Shown piece after piece: positions 24,630 through 40,161 of a stretch of 64,000 bases of DNA. The notes below the pieces were generated by a model. It worked only from the letters and a program-made list of their open reading frames with translations, ran no database searches and was not told the DNA's origin. The translations under genes and the position numbers were made by a program. Source of the DNA: Gaeumannomyces sp. JS-464 (Eukaryota; Ascomycota; Sordariomycetes; Magnaporthales; Magnaporthaceae); assembly GCA_002197995.1 (NCBI GenBank), contig NGZR01000002.1, positions 5,270,001 to 5,334,000 on the forward strand. Direction: 5' to 3'. Each line of letters begins with the position of its first letter. Positions within the stretch are counted from its first letter, which is position 1.

Positions 24630-26599
24630 GTTGAGGATAAGAGTGCCGGAGGCGATTGTGTGGCACGCCGCGTTGGCGAAGATAGACCAGGCCGACACCC
24701 ATATGTAAACTTAACCGACCTGAGCCGCAATCGCCCCCCTCTCCTTCCTCAGGTTGCTCGAGGCTCCAGAAACACTGGACCTGGGGCTAACCAGCGAGTG
24801 CGTCCCCAAGATCTCACTTGTCATGGTCTCCAAGATGTTCTTTCGGGTGGCCGTCTTCGGGTTTGAGATTAAACCGTCGAGTGTCGGTTTCACCCAGACA
24901 GCGTGGGTATCATGGGAATATCGGGATGTTGTTAGCCGGGGGAGAGGAAAGCCCACAGCGGCCGGACTCTGTCTGGCCGACGATATCGGTGAGCTGGGAT
25001 GGGACGTCAACCAGAACGGATGAGTTCTTGAGATGGTAAAGCAGCGAGAGTGCGAGCATGTTAGTTCCAGTAGACGATGAGCCGGCCAGCTTATAAACAA
25101 GGGGGTCAGGTAGTCGTGGAATGGAGATGTCGGCGAAGTTATGCGCTCGGGGAAGGCCAGGCAGATTAAGGGTGGAAGGTGGATGGATATAAGCTAGGTA
25201 GGAGGGTACCTGGTTGGCGGGAGGACGTTGAGAAGATGGGCGTTGAGGTTTGCATGCAGGCCAAGATGGGCAAAGAGGAGCGCTCCGAGGAACTAGCCGT
25301 GACTAATCGGGAAGAAATAAAGGCTAACAAGATCCCAATGCAAGCATGGCTGCAGCATAGGGATATTTTTTTTTTTTTTTTTTGTGGCCAGAGAAAACCG
25401 AAGTTATAGAAAGGGCGGGATCGGGACCCCATGGGACGCTACGTCATCGCTCGATAACCACATCAAGCCATGTTTGCTGCCAGCCAGCCAGCCGCGCACG
25501 GAAAGAAGCCCCGGAGCCCGCGCCCCTGGCCTCCCTGTCACCCACCCGGAACCATTGAACAGCCGCCTGTATGGTCCTGCCACTTGGTGCCACTGAGGGT
25601 GATCCCGAGAGCTGTACCTAGCCTTGTGGATGTGGGGGCTCCCGGAATAGCGGTATCGTGGATTGCCTTAACATGATGAGTTGTTGACGATGCCAGATCT
25701 CGATTTTCGTCCATCCAATTTGGTTGGGCTTTGCGCCAACATCTTTGCCACTTGACAATATTGAAATGACAAAGACAGCGAGGAGGCCAAGTAAAGTCGC
25801 CCTTTGAGCCTCTCCTCTTTTAGGGCTTCGTTGCTTGCGAAATTGCGGATAAATCTCGTACATGTGGGCGGGGTTGTCCATTTATCTAGGTATCCATTTA
25901 GCGGCCCAGTGGCATACCAGGGAAGGGCAGACGGCTGACAGCACTTTCAAGACGCGTGAAAGGACGCTGTGGGTTCCGGGTTCCGGGACGGCGGGACACC
26001 ATCTCATGCGGGGTGTTGAATGGAAATGTCTCTAGGGCTCAAGAATCAGCCACAGCCATGGCACAATTTGAACAACCAGCACCCATCTGACGCCTGGCAC
26101 GCCAGTGGGACCAGACCATTGTGTGCGATGTCCAGTTGGTGATGGGCGCAGTGGAGGGTTTGTTTCTCAGAACTGCCAAGGTAAAGCGATGAAAGCTTTC
26201 AACCCCGATAGTCCAAGATGTTCCGTGTAGGAAACGAGACATCAACTGCTCGGCGAGGTCAGCTACCCCACGAATCAATCGTCAGCCAGTAGGTCCTAGG
26301 TGGGAGCGCGCAACGGATGAATTGGGGAGAAGTCACGTGAAACTTGGTAGGCTAGCCGCCTTTCGCTTAGCTCATCCGGGCGGGTCCGTGCAGACCCACC
26401 AGGTGTTTGACGGACTCCAGGAGCCTTGGAGGTGCAAGGCAGCAGAAGCTCCGCGTCGTCGAGACATCTCAGAGCTCTTGCAAACCACCATCAACACACG
26501 CCTCGCCACCGTCACCACCCGCCTCCACGCTCGGAATCGCGAAACCCTCCGTACAGCCGTCTACCAGTATCGTCCTTCGACCACCTCGCCCGCTCCAAA
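24630..26599. other. Intergenic between the Zn2Cys6 gene and Rpt4
   Basis: About 2 kb that should hold two divergent promoters. No gene is supported. It carries a T18 tract at 25366-25383 and a GTCACGTG box at 26332-26339. Confidence 0.45.
26332..26339. promoter_or_regulatory. GTCACGTG box upstream of Rpt4
   Basis: An E-box/Cbf1-like octamer (in fact TCACGTGA at its right side) 261 bp before the Rpt4 ATG. The same octamer occurs between the Pre4 and HCNGP genes. Role inferred only. Confidence 0.3.
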
Positions 26600-28050
26600 A
26601 TGTCCGACCAAGAGCGCCAAGCAGCGCTCGAGTCCTACAAGGCAAAGCTGATCGAATCGCGGGAATGGGAGTCGAAGCTGAAGAACCTGCGGTTAGAAAT
26701 TAAGGGCCTGCAGAAGGAGTTCGACCAGACGGAGGAGAACATCAAAGCACTTCAGAGCGTCGGCCAGATTATCGGAGAGGTGCTCAAGCAGCTGGACGAC
26801 GAGAGATGTGAGCCCACCCCGCCGGCCCCTCGATAAACACACAGTTTTCCATTGATGCGAGCTGTGCTGACCGCCGCCCGTCCACTCCTGAATCCAGTCA
26901 TCGTCAAGGCGTCTTCCGGTCCGAGATATGTTGTCGGGTGCAGGTCAAAGGTCGACAAGGCGAAGCTGAAGCAGGGAACCCGTGTGGCGCTCGACATGAC
27001 GACTCTGACCATCATGCGGAGGATGCTTCCCCGCGAGGTCGACCCGCTCGTCTACAACATGTCCCTCGAAGACCCGGGCCAGGTCAGCTTCGCTGGCATT
27101 GGTGGCCTCAACGACCAGATAAGGGAGCTGAGGGAGGTCATTGAGCTGCCGCTCAAGAACCCAGAGCTGTTCCTCAGAGTCGGCATCAAACCTCCAAAGG
27201 GAGTGCTTCTCTACGGCCCGCCAGGAACGGGCAAGACGCTGCTCGCCAGGGCGGTGGCCTCGAGCTTGGAAACCAACTTCCTGAAAGGTAAGTGCCATGG
27301 ACGGCGGAGCACCCGGCCCCTTCTGCCGTTTCTTTCCACACTCCCCGTGCTTTCTATGTATGTTAACAGCACACCACCCATCTACGCAGTTGTGTCCTCG
27401 GCCATCGTGGACAAATATATTGGCGAGTCGGCTCGCCTCATCCGCGAGATGTTCGGGTACGCAAAGGAGCACGAGCCGTGCATCATATTCATGGACGAGA
27501 TTGACGCCATCGGCGGCCGACGGTTCTCTGAGGGCACTAGTGCCGACCGTGAGATCCAGAGGACATTGATGGAGCTTCTGAATCAACTGGACGGCTTCGA
27601 CTACCTGGGAAAGACCAAGATCATCATGGCGACCAACCGCCCCGACACCCTGGACCCTGCTCTTCTCCGTGCGGGTCGGCTGGATCGCAAGATCGAGATT
27701 GCCCTGCCCAACGAGGTCGGCCGGTTGGAAATTCTCAAGATCCACGCCGCCAGCGTAGTCACCGAGGGAGATATCGACTTTGAGAGCGTGGTCAAGATGA
27801 GCGACGGACTCAACGGCGCCGATCTGCGAAACGTCGTGACTGAAGCGTATGTTCTCCGCTCCCGCAGGCCCACCCTAGCGGCTCCTTTCTTCGATATGTG
27901 GTTTGGCGGTTGCTAACTGGCTGTCAAAGCGGCCTCTTTGCCATCAAGGACTACCGCGATGCGGTCAACCAAGACGACTTCAACAAAGCAGTCCGAAAGG
28001 TTGCTGAGTCGAAGAAGCTGGAGGGCAAGCTGGAATACCAGAAACTCTGA
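26600..28050 (+). CDS. rpt4: 26S proteasome regulatory particle AAA-ATPase Rpt4 (PSMC6)
   Basis: One of six AAA ATPases in the 19S base ring that unfold ubiquitinated substrates and open the 20S gate. Four exons, 26600-26807, 26898-27287, 27390-27846 and 27930-28050, give 391 residues with no frame defect, the normal length. An N-terminal coiled coil ([20 protein letters not shown] to [15 protein letters not shown]) precedes an OB domain. The ATPase follows: Walker A GPPGTGKT, Walker [13 protein letters not shown], the second region of homology and [21 protein letters not shown]. The C-terminus EYQKL has no HbYX gate-opening motif, as expected for Rpt4. Introns have standard GTGAGC, GTAAGT and GTATGT donors. 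Branch-like CTAAC occurs in the last intron. Rpt4 rather than another Rpt is supported by MSDQERQ and the [16 protein letters not shown] stretch. Confidence 0.96.
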
Positions 28051-30523
28051 GCCTAACGGTTAAGGGTTGTGATGGCGGCTTGGATGGACGGCGTCCGGAA
28101 GCAACCCAGGCTAACAAAACTGGGATGAGGCGGCAAAGAAGCATTACACAATTGTAATATTGTATAAAAATCGGTAGACCATGGGCATCACGGAAGGTCG
28201 TGGCGTCGATGAGCTTGGGAGTTGTCGGAGTCCGACGAGCGAGTAAGATGCACCCATGTCCACTGATGGATCCTAGTGACACACCATGCAAGGTACAGGC
28301 GACTCAGCCTCCCCACCCGTCAGGTTGCCTCCCGAAAAATGTCTCCTCTCGTTGACCGATGCGATGGCCGTTCGGGATGCGCCGCTTCACTTGACGCTCT
28401 TCTGCTCCCACTCGTGCTCCCCTCTGCTTGACGCTCGCACTCACAAGGCGTCCGACATGATCCACACGAGTCTGACTGGTGAGCCGGGGTTGTGCGCAAA
28501 AGGTTGTGTCATCCCAACTCACCGAGTTGATCCCGATATCTTGAGAGGCCATGCATGGCAGTGCGCCCTTGGACGGCATCGATCAAATCACATAATTGCG
28601 CGCCCTTCGGGTCAGGCGTCTCTGGGCGGGGAAGCAGGGGGAATAGCAGGCTTGGCAGAGCGCACAACAGACCTGGATGTCGGGCCGCGGAAGATCTGGC
28701 GTATTGAATTGGCCAGATGGACGAACTTGCTCGCGCACGGTGATTTTTCCTCGTTTTTCTTCTCGTGATTGGGGGGCATCGTTGCTATTCTTGGCCCAGA
28801 TTTTCCGCAGCACCAGGACCGGTAGGTGCCCCATTGCCATCGATGAGGCTGTGGCTGCACATACGACGTCCACCACCACAGTTCACGGTTCCTGGGCTGA
28901 GGCCCACTTTTCGCATCCGGATGGTACCCTAGAGACCAGGGAACGAGGCAACGTCATGATGCTCGGCAACGCGGGCGGAAAAGGGGAAATGGCAGCAATT
29001 TGCTGCCCAGCCCTGCAAGCTTCGTTTTTTCTCGTGTCCAGGAATGGGTGCGAGTTGCCATCCCCCTGGCCAGTTGGTTCCCTATCCATGGAAGGTCACT
29101 CCTCCTGTTGGGAGACCTGGATGACGCGAGAAAAACAGGGAATAGGAGGGCATTAAAAATGAGACTTGATCTGGATTACGTAGTGGGGGAGCGGATAAGA
29201 GCAGCAGCCTTCCATGACCATGTATTGAAACAACGGACAAACAAACAACTAAATGGGGCGACGCTTTGGCCCAGCGTCATCACGGCTTTGTTTATCTGAG
29301 CTAATCCATCAACAGGGTGAAGTTAGACGGCCACATACGTTTGTTTCCTGTTTCATCATGAAGAACGCCTAGCACAACCTGATGGCAGGCTGAAGGAAGG
29401 GAACGAGTAAATAGGTAGCTACCTACCCAAGTTCATCTCTCGCATGCTTCTGGTTTAGAGACCCATGCATGTGGCGCCTCAGCCACGGAGGACGGGGCAG
29501 ACTCCCGGATATGGAGCGAAGGCTCTAGCCCGCCGCTTTTCAGCTTTGCGTGCAGGTGCTGTTGGAAAGCTATCTACTCCTCACAGGCCAAAACTCAAAT
29601 TGCCGCTGGGAAGAGGCGGCGTGTCGAGCGCGTGCTGGCGGGCGACACGATGATAATCGCAGCAGTGAGAGGTCGCCCACACACCAACGGAGCTTCCCTG
29701 GGCGGGAGCCGAATGGACGCCGCCGTCAGCACGGCCGGGCTGGGCGGATCCTTGGTATTGAGATCGGATTGGGTACCTGGCCGATGCTTGCCTGCCTTCC
29801 TGGACAGGTACCCCAGTTGCTGAGGTCAGGCCTGGCAGCTCCAGAGGGATAGACACAGCGAGGAGGAGGTTGATGTGCACGGGCATTGAGGCCCAGATCA
29901 GAGCTCGAAAGCCATCCTAACAGAGGCGGCCCATGGCGCCTACCTATCTGTCGGTGAAGCCGCTGGCTGAACTGCCCTTAGACATGCCAACTCAATTCGG
30001 CATTCTGGACGGGGTCCAACCCGCAGAGTGCTGCGCCGGGACAAACAAGGGGTGGTGGCGGACCACCGCTTGGAGCCAAAGCCCACCACTGCGGACTTCG
30101 ACCATTGACCCCACCCCGTGTCCTCCAAAACAGCCCCTCCCCACTAGTCCATCCCAACCCAAGACCCCTGTCGGCGTGCGTGAAGGCTGGCTGCAAGCTT
30201 GCCTGGCCCGCATTCCACATCAATCCCGCTATCCCACCCACATCGGCCAGCGCGAAAGGCTTCCACATAAAGAGAAAGATCGCCCGTTTGCCTGGCTCCA
30301 GAAGTCCTTTCTCCTCCTCATCTCCAAACTCCTGCTTCCCTGTCGTCTTTTGCTTCCTGATACCCCCCCTCTAGCCTTCCCCCGCTGAGCGAACCGCCTC
30401 CCCCCGGAACGTCGCAAGTACGAACTACTCTCGCCTCGCATTCCGCTCTTCCTCTTCCTCTCCGCGCCTGGCTGAGCACGACAGTTCTTCCACCCCGCCT
30501 GTTTCGTTGCCGGTTTAGCAAAC
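28051..30523. other. Intergenic and 5' region of GFAT
   Basis: About 2.5 kb with no supportable gene. A CT-rich stretch just upstream of 30524 (30300-30500) is typical of a fungal 5' UTR/transcription start region, so GFAT probably has a long leader. Confidence 0.45.
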
Positions 30524-33206
<2,683 letters not shown>

Positions 33207-33977
33207 GGCGTCTGAGACGGTTGGGTGGTTATGATGATCTTTGATGGGATTGTCTTTTACTTGTCTTTGTTTCTATCGCGGTTTATGGGTCATGGGGTAC
33301 ACGGCATAGATCCTGGAGGCCATGGCGCATGCTTCGTAACTTCAGGTATACGTCCGTTGGAGCAAATTCGCTCCATTCACGTCAGGGACTGGCGCAGTGG
33401 ATTTTTGTCGCCATGGGTTTGTCGTCGCCGGATTTTGCGACAGCAAAAAAGCGCAGGGCAGCCAAATCTGTCGTATCTGGGCGAGCTGCTTGGTCAAGGC
33501 CTAATTTCGGCATGGCATCTTTCTACTATATCCCCCTGGGTAGCCGGTAATATGCTACGATTGTCACGATGAACCTTGTCTTTTATATACGTCGATGCAC
33601 AAGCGAAGCGAGAAACGTCGCCGAGAGGTGTGGCCATGTTCCATTGCTGCAAACACAAGTCCGTTTGTTCGCCCTCGACATTGGTGAAAATCGCCACTCA
33701 GAAGTGATCGCTGCGCATCTTTGGTAAGGAACTGGAATCATCATCTGCCTTGCGTGTCTAGAAGAAGTACAGGAGCTTGGTGGCTCTCGACTATCATCAA
33801 GCAGAGCCTTCACCCACGGCAGCCTCCGTTTAGACTGAACCGCAACCTTGGGCTGAGCCAGGCGTGACAAAGTCATATATAATCCGTGTCCCCCCGTCAG
33901 CCCATCAGCCCGCCTCTCAGTTTCGGCATGACCAACAGCCGTTTCCATCACGTGCCCACCTACCCAGCCCCGAGGGT
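33207..33977. other. Convergent 3' intergenic region
   Basis: About 770 bp between the 3' ends of GFAT (+) and Pre4 (-). No gene, repeat or clear polyadenylation signal stands out. Confidence 0.4.
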
Positions 33978-35064
33978 TTAGACGGTTTGTGTTCCGTAGC
34001 CCTTGATCCGGTCGGCAAAGGCCCAGCTCTGGTCCTGCAGCTTCTCCTCGGTGCTCAGCTCCACGCCGGCCTTGGTGACGACGGCGAGGGAGTAGCCGTC
34101 GTGGCTGCGGGCGTCGCGGTAGAAGAGCACCTTCATGCACTCGCGGACGACCTCGACGGCGCGCTCGCGGGTCAGGGACGCGGCGTCCTCCTCTGTGGCG
34201 GCGACCTTGCGCATGATGGGGATGGCGAGCATGGAGCCGTAGCCGCTGGCCAGGGCCGGGGCGCTGAAGACGGTTCCGCGCAGGTCGGCGCTGGCCAGGA
34301 AGGGGGCGTCGTCGGCGTCGAGGCCCGCCACCAGGATCTGGTTCCAGAGCGGGTCGAACTTGTTGCGGCGGCTGTACAGGAGCTTGGAGATGTACTTGTG
34401 CAGGTTGGCGGCGTTGAGGCCGTTCTTGCGCTCCTCGGCCGTCCTGCCGTTGTTGCCCTCGTCGGCCTCAGGCAGGGACGAGTCGGGCGGGTTGGCGTAG
34501 GCCTCGTCGATGGCGAGCTCCGTCAGGTGCCTGTCCAGGTACTGCATGTCGGAGACGTCGCCGCCGAAGCCGACGACGGACGAGTTGGCGAAGGAGCGGA
34601 GGCGGTGCGTCGAGGTGAAGCGGGCGAGCGAGCCGTAGGAAGCTGCGCGGTGGGGGAGGCGGGGGCCACGGGCGTTAGCTCAAACGGCAACGACGACGCT
34701 CGGAGAAAAAAAAAAAAAAGGAGCAGAGCGTAGCAACGGGATTGGCGATGCCGGGCTATATGGCGGTCCTGACAGAGAGCGAGGAGACCTACCCAGGTTA
34801 TCGGCTGCTATGACCACACCGTCCTTGAACTTCAGCCCGACGACCGAGGTGCCCGTGACGACGGGAGCCTGTGTTGCCTGCTTTGCGCCGGCAGTATGGA
34901 GATATGAGGCATCGTAGGTACCGTACACATCGTCTCTAGGCTGTTTTGGGGGTTGCGGGACGGTCAGCAAGGGTTTCCTGCGGCGGCTGGTGCGTGTGTT
35001 GCGGCGTCGGCGGGCTTGGGGAAATCAAACGCACACGACCCCAGGCTTGCGGTCGGTGATCCAT
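33978..35064 (-). CDS. pre4: 20S proteasome beta-7 subunit (Pre4 / PSMB4 type)
   Basis: Non-catalytic beta subunit of the 20S core. Three exons, 35035-35064 (MDHRPQAWGR), 34793-34940 and 33978-34642, give 280 residues without frame defects. The tiny first exon was found by requiring a start like those of relatives: donor CGT|GTGCGT and acceptor AAACAG|CCTAGA, with a CTGAC branch site, produce MDHRPQAWGR-PRDDVYGTYD. The mature start region reads TQAPVVTGTSVVGLKFKDGV, then AADNL-ASYGSLARF, then SVVGFGGDVSDMQYLDRHL, diagnostic of beta-7. The residue after the prosequence is Thr, but members of this subunit type are not active. The C-terminal extension (EEKLQDQSWAFADRIKGYG) wraps the neighbouring ring in known structures. 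It is divergent from the HCNGP-like gene, 534 bp apart. Confidence 0.93.
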
Positions 35065-35598
35065 ATTTGCTGCTGCCGCGAGATGCTCTGGAATTGGGGT
35101 TGGGGCACTACAGGCGGATGCTCGGCCGGTTGAAAAGAGAGCGTCGCGATGGGTCTCGTGGCTGCAGCGAACGTCTTCGGCCGGGTTATGGTGGTGGGAT
35201 GTCGTTGTGTTGTCGTACTCCGGCGGTTGGCTTCAGAGGTGGGCAGGGGTGTCGGGCTTGCTGTCGGAATCGAGCTGGAGCTCCCCCCAGCTTCGCGTCC
35301 AGGTGCTGCCTTCTGGCCGTGCCCGCCTGGCGGGTGGGTGTGACGCCGCATGTGCTGCCTGAGGCAATAAATTTTCGAGACCAAAGTCCAATATGAGCCG
35401 CACGCTTCCGCCCCAAGTCCCGCCCAGTCTGTTCGCCACGTGACACGACTATTCACGTCTCGGATCGCGCCTCGTGCGTTTTCTTGTAGAGGCTGTCGCT
35501 CGGATTCAAGTCGTTCATAGACAATTACCTATTCTGCTGCCACTATTGGTCACGATATTGTTGATCCCATCCTCTCCTAGCCCACCAACACCATCACA
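35065..35598. promoter_or_regulatory. Bidirectional promoter region (Pre4 / HCNGP-like)
   Basis: 534 bp between two divergent starts. It contains CACGTGAC at 35437-35444, the reverse complement of the octamer upstream of Rpt4, located 155 bp from one ATG and 373 bp from the other. No TATA box is apparent. Confidence 0.4.
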
Positions 35599-36673
35599 AT
35601 GGCGGGACTTGTTGGCTATGCCAGTAGCAGCGGCGGGGAGGACGACGATAGTCCCCAGCAAGTACAGATGCAAACGGAGGTATGAAGACACTTATGTATC
35701 TCCGGCAGTTATCTGTGCCACGCAGATATTCTATGGCGATCAGCATGCTTACGAGAGAAGCCTAGGTGGCCCCGACAAACACGACAGTAGATAGCCATGA
35801 AGCTACAGGTGTGTGTTAGATATCTGACGCCGGGCCTCGGTTCCGAGATGTGAGGTTCTGATTTGTTAATACAGACCTTTTAGAGAAACCAACAATATCA
35901 CCACCTAGCGGCAGGCCCATAGTAGCAGAGGCTTTGCCATCAGCATCAGGGCCGCCTCTCGGTCTTCAGCTGGGCCCCCAGCATGACCCTGAGGCTCTCA
36001 AGGATGCCCCAGTGCTAGGACCAAGCCTACCAACAGGAGACGAGGCTATACAGATGCAGACAGACGCAGAAGCGGCCGCTTTCCTAGACAACCTAGACCC
36101 GTCGTCACGTCCCCAGTCACCCTACACGGCCAACCGGACGTTGCTCCGGGACCTGACGCTGCCTCCGGTCCCCAACCTAGACGTGCCGCCTTCGCCCCGG
36201 GAACTCCGCCTCCCAGCCTTGGAGCGCTGACGGCCAAGTTTGAGACTTTCCTCGAGCTGAAGCGGAAAAAGGGGACACATTTCAACGCGCGCTTAGCCCA
36301 GTCGACAGCTATGCGAAACCCGTCCCTAATGGACAAGCTTCTCGACTTCGTCGGGCTCGAGGACCCCGTCACGGTAAGTGACGGGAAAAGCCGGCCAGGA
36401 GCCTCCAAAGGAACCCCAGCGCTGGCTTCTACAAACGTGATGGCGGACCAGTACATTACGGTCCTCCCGCCTGATATCTGGGACCCGACAAGCCTACCTG
36501 AATGGGCCTTCCGCGGCGAGCTGAGGAAAGCACAAGAGAAGGCTAAGAAGGAGCGGGAAGCCGAGAGAGCAAGCGGTCAGAGGGACGCCATTGAGTTTGT
36601 GCCCTCATCTTCTGCTGCAGCGTCAGCCAGCCCGGCGGGCGGAAAGCGGAGAACGAGGTTCGACAACCCATGA
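35599..36673 (+). CDS. HCNGP-like (SAP30-binding protein family) protein
   Basis: Nuclear protein of the HCNGP family, linked in animals to transcription repression and pre-mRNA splicing. Exons: 35599-35679 (MAGLVGYASSSGGEDDD...), 35766-35808 (VAPTNTTVDSHEAT) and 35875-36673, about 307 residues. The start matches the family's MxGLVxYxSSxxEDDD opening. The conserved core is LTAKFETFLELKRKKGTHFN, LAQSTAMRNPSLMDKLLDFV and LPPDIWDPTSLPEWAF, followed by a charged helix (RGELRKAQEKAKKEREAER) and a basic end (GGKRRTRFDNP). One base is missing in the CCCC run at 36195-36198; five C join PPSP to GTPPPSLG. A GTAAGT at 36374 and a CAG at 36449-36451 bound a 78-nt in-frame segment that relatives seem to lack, so it may be an intron. 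Both readings keep the frame. Confidence 0.82.
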
Positions 36674-37202
36674 AACGTCCACGTCATGCGGCCCGCCAAT
36701 GCAGTAGAGTATCACTGCCACAGAGCTCTGCATGTAATCGTGCAAGAAGCCCACCTTGGGCAACACGGGATTATCACTTCGGCCGGCTCAGTGACTGCAG
36801 CAGCTATCTACACGATTCATATTCATCCAGGAACTTGTTAGCTTTCCATAATGCAAAAGAATGCAGAAATAAGCAAAATGCCGACCCTTTCACGTCCCAG
36901 CGCGAGATTTCCTGCCAGTCTCGTCCGTCGACTTGATGGAAAAAATCGACCGATCCCGGCGTTCTCAATTGATATCATCAAGCGTTCCAGACATCCGCAT
37001 TCCCCCGTGGTATCAAATATCGACGAGAATGAGAAAGAACTACAAGCACCCAAATTTCCGGCCAGCTCGGATTCGACAGATTGCGGCTACATGGTGCGTT
37101 TGGGGCGGCCTGCCTCGGCCACCCTCGTGATCGTTTCATATCCTACCGCCGACGCCTTCATTACTTCCTCCCTCCATTACCAACCCCGTCGTCTCGGTCA
37201 CT
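36674..37202. other. Convergent 3' intergenic region
   Basis: About 530 bp between HCNGP-like (+) and the DUF3712 gene (-). No feature seen. Confidence 0.4.
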
Positions 37203-38630
37203 TCAAGACTTGCAAGGGACGGTAATGTTGAAGCTCCGCTTCAGGGCGCCGCCGATATCGATGTCGACGGTCTGGTTTGCGCTGGCGAGCGAATTGGCGA
37301 AATAGCTGAGGCGTTGGCCGTTGTTGATGACATCCTTGCCACGCAGCTGGAAGGGTGCATTGCCCGTCTCGCAAGCAGGCCGGCTGCCCATAAAGGTGAG
37401 GACAGGCCCCTGCTCGACTTTGGCTTGCATGGGGAAGGTATTGTTGCCCGGCCGCAGAACCATGTTGTTGATGAACACGGTGCCAACCTCGGAACCGTTG
37501 AGGTAGTTGTGGAAGGTAGCGTTACCCTGAGTTGGCATGTCAGTGTATATACACCACCGAAAGATACCGGCATCGACAGCTAAACTCATTTGCTTTTTCT
37601 ACGACAGGCCGTGTTTCCAAGACTCACAATCTGAAAGGTCACCAGCGAGTGGTTGGGGATGTCGACGGTGCCCTTGAAGTTGTTCCCTTGGGCGTCTCCG
37701 GTGAGGGAGATTGACGCATCTCTCACGACGGTACCCTTGAACAGGCGCAGCCCGGGAATGGTGAGAGTCTTCTTGAAGATGACGGGGTAGGCGCGGTCGA
37801 TGCCGCTGACACGCACAGTGGTGTTGCCCTTAACGGTGATGCGCAGCGTCTCGTTCATGAGCAGCCACGTGTTGTACACGGTAAAGGCGTCCATGTCGGT
37901 GATGGGGGTGAACTGGTCAATCTTGACCTCCTGGTAGGCGTCGCTCGTGGTCTGGGGGAACTTGACACGGGCAAACGGCCGCTGAGGCGCCCAGTCCTCG
38001 AGGTACATGACTCCTTCGAATCCGGCAATAGTGGCGTGGACAGAACCATCGGTGCGGATGATGCTGTCGATCCCCAGGGTGAAGTTTTCGCTCTGGGTGT
38101 TGAAGGCTGAGAACGTCCGGATCTCCAGCTGAGCCTCGTCGATCTTCTGCTGTGCGATCTTGGGGACCGCAACAAGAATCCTGGTTGACTTGGGTTTTAG
38201 CCTCGAGTCCCTCTTTTATTTATGCCTGCTATGCCTGCCTCGAGCCAGCAAGCAACGACGACGCCGAAGAGAGAGGGAATAGGGTTTCTGCGCGGTCAAC
38301 GACTCAACGGTGCAGGACATCCGATCCGCAGATCAACCTGCACGATTGGGCCTTGTGAAACCGTGCGTGCTCTGGACGCTCGCTCTCGCCCAGACGAACA
38401 AGAAAGAAAACGAATAACGGGAACGGGCCGAATGCATGCAGGGTGCAAGACGCCCAAGCTTCCGAAACTTACAAGACAGGCACTATGATGGCGATCACGA
38501 CGACCAAGCCGATCAGGTACGCCCACCACTTGCGCTTCATGTGCGCGCCGCATCCCCTCTTCTTGCCGGACCCTGCCGCGGCGCCGTCCAGCGGCTGGGC
38601 GACATGGTCGCTGGTGGCCTTGTCCGACAT
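37203..38630 (-). CDS. DUF3712 / LEA-2-like type II membrane protein
   Basis: 344 residues in three exons, 38473-38630, 37628-38180 and 37203-37526, with intact frame. The 292-bp first intron is long for a fungus. A short basic cytosolic tail (MKRKWW) leads into one membrane helix, about residues 36-60 (AYLIGLVVVIAIIVPVL, then LVAVPKIAQ). The rest is a beta-rich ectodomain of the DUF3712 type found in ascomycete vacuolar or plasma-membrane proteins. Nine N-glycosylation sequons (for example NFT, NET, NTT, NHS, NAT, NGS, NNT, NQT, NIT) and only a few cysteines in the ectodomain support a lumenal or extracellular location. I chose the start at 38630 (MSDKATSDHV). An in-frame ATG at 38681 would add 17 residues. 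Function of the family is unclear. Confidence 0.8.
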
Positions 38631-38988
38631 GATTTGGCGGTAGGGGACGAGGGTGGTTCGCGCAGCGTCGCTTGGGGCCAAAAAAGGAAAGAAATCAAGA
38701 TGGGAGGGAGAGAAAGATAAGATAAATAGGTAGGATAGTGGTGATGGGTGTTTGCGATCTCGAACTGTCCCCCGATTCGCTTATATGCCGCTGCGTCCGT
38801 GCCTCCCGATTCCCGGGGCGCGAGGTGAACTAGCGTATCCCTCTCTAGCCTTGCGTGATGGCGCCCACTGTGTGAAAAAGGATCAGCCGTTTTGCGAAAA
38901 TTCCCTGTTGGCAAGTGAAGGATGCCTAGCAGGGTGCTCGGGCTGCTTGCAAGGTGGTTGAGAGCGGTAGCCCCTTTTGGCTGTGTTG

Positions 38989-38989
<1 letters not shown>

Positions 38990-39021
<32 letters not shown>
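38990..39021. repeat. T32 homopolymer
   Basis: Thirty-two T on the + strand, upstream of the DUF3712 gene. No flanking duplication recognised. Confidence 0.85.
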
Positions 39022-39022
<1 letters not shown>

Positions 39023-40116
39023 GTCTTATCACACCTGTCGGCGGGCAGGCAGATATGTTGGAGCGTGTTTTAACCTGGACGGTATTATGAAGTTGGAGCA
39101 CCACGTCAAAAAAAAAAAAACAAAAAAAACTCTCTGGGAACACCATCCTGGGCATCGAGGATTAAATAGGTTGCTACCCACCTGCGCCTTGCCGACAACT
39201 ACTACTGCGTGTACATACGGCGTATCCACGAGATGGAGAACGGCATTGACAAGCATATGCATTTGGCGATACCCCCTCCCCCTCGCTCAGTCAAAAAAGT
39301 GCAAGCAAGGCACGCTGCGACGTCTGCGCCCACTCGAGTGCCCACGGCCGAGTCGCGCGTGGGTGGGTTCCGACGAGGACCCGGCCGGGTTGGTCGGAGA
39401 GGCCTCGGCTGACTTTCCCTTCCTGGGCCCTCTCCCCCGTCGAACCCTGGATTCTGTTGTTGGCTACCACCTTGTCCCTATTTTTTTCTTTTTCTTTTTT
39501 GCTCCTCCTTCGGCGGAAGGCGAGGTTGCGGCCCATGGGGTGGCGCCCAATGGGGACGGCGGAATGGCCCTTTGCGTCCATCACCGGCCTCCTCTGGGCT
39601 TTAGTTCGGGCCAACCAAGCTCGGCTTGTCGAGGGCCTCAGGGGAGCCCGACGAACAGGAACAGACATTTTGACATGTGCATGCCTACCACCTTTACAGA
39701 TGCGCGGGCGTGTGAAGATGGTCGAATGTTGCACAAAGGGAGAGAGGGTGGGAGCGAAACGGAACAGGTAGAATCCGAGAAGGAACAAAAAGCCACCCAA
39801 CGCCAAACTATCGATCGAGCCCCGTTTTACCTGGCCGCAAGCTTGTCCAACCTACTCAATCAGAACGACCTGCCCGATCCGGCATAAGCGGGTCAGGAGA
39901 CCCTTTTCCAGGCACCCACCAACGGGGGCGCGACTTTGCACGTCATTTGCATTTTGGCGGCATTGGCAGGCCGTAATCCAGCTGCGCTAGCCTTGCCGTG
40001 TGACAGTCAGTGCCATAGTCGACCCGGCAATCTTAAAAACGGAACGCCCTAGACGAGAGAAGCTAGGTTCGTCTGACCGAGGAGGCGTTGCGTCGAAGCA
40101 TTCCAGAGCTGCTTTC

Positions 40117-40121
<5 letters not shown>

Positions 40122-40160
<39 letters not shown>
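40122..40160. repeat. A39 homopolymer
   Basis: Thirty-nine A on the + strand, the longest mononucleotide run in the window, in non-coding DNA. Confidence 0.85.
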
Positions 40161-40161
<1 letters not shown>

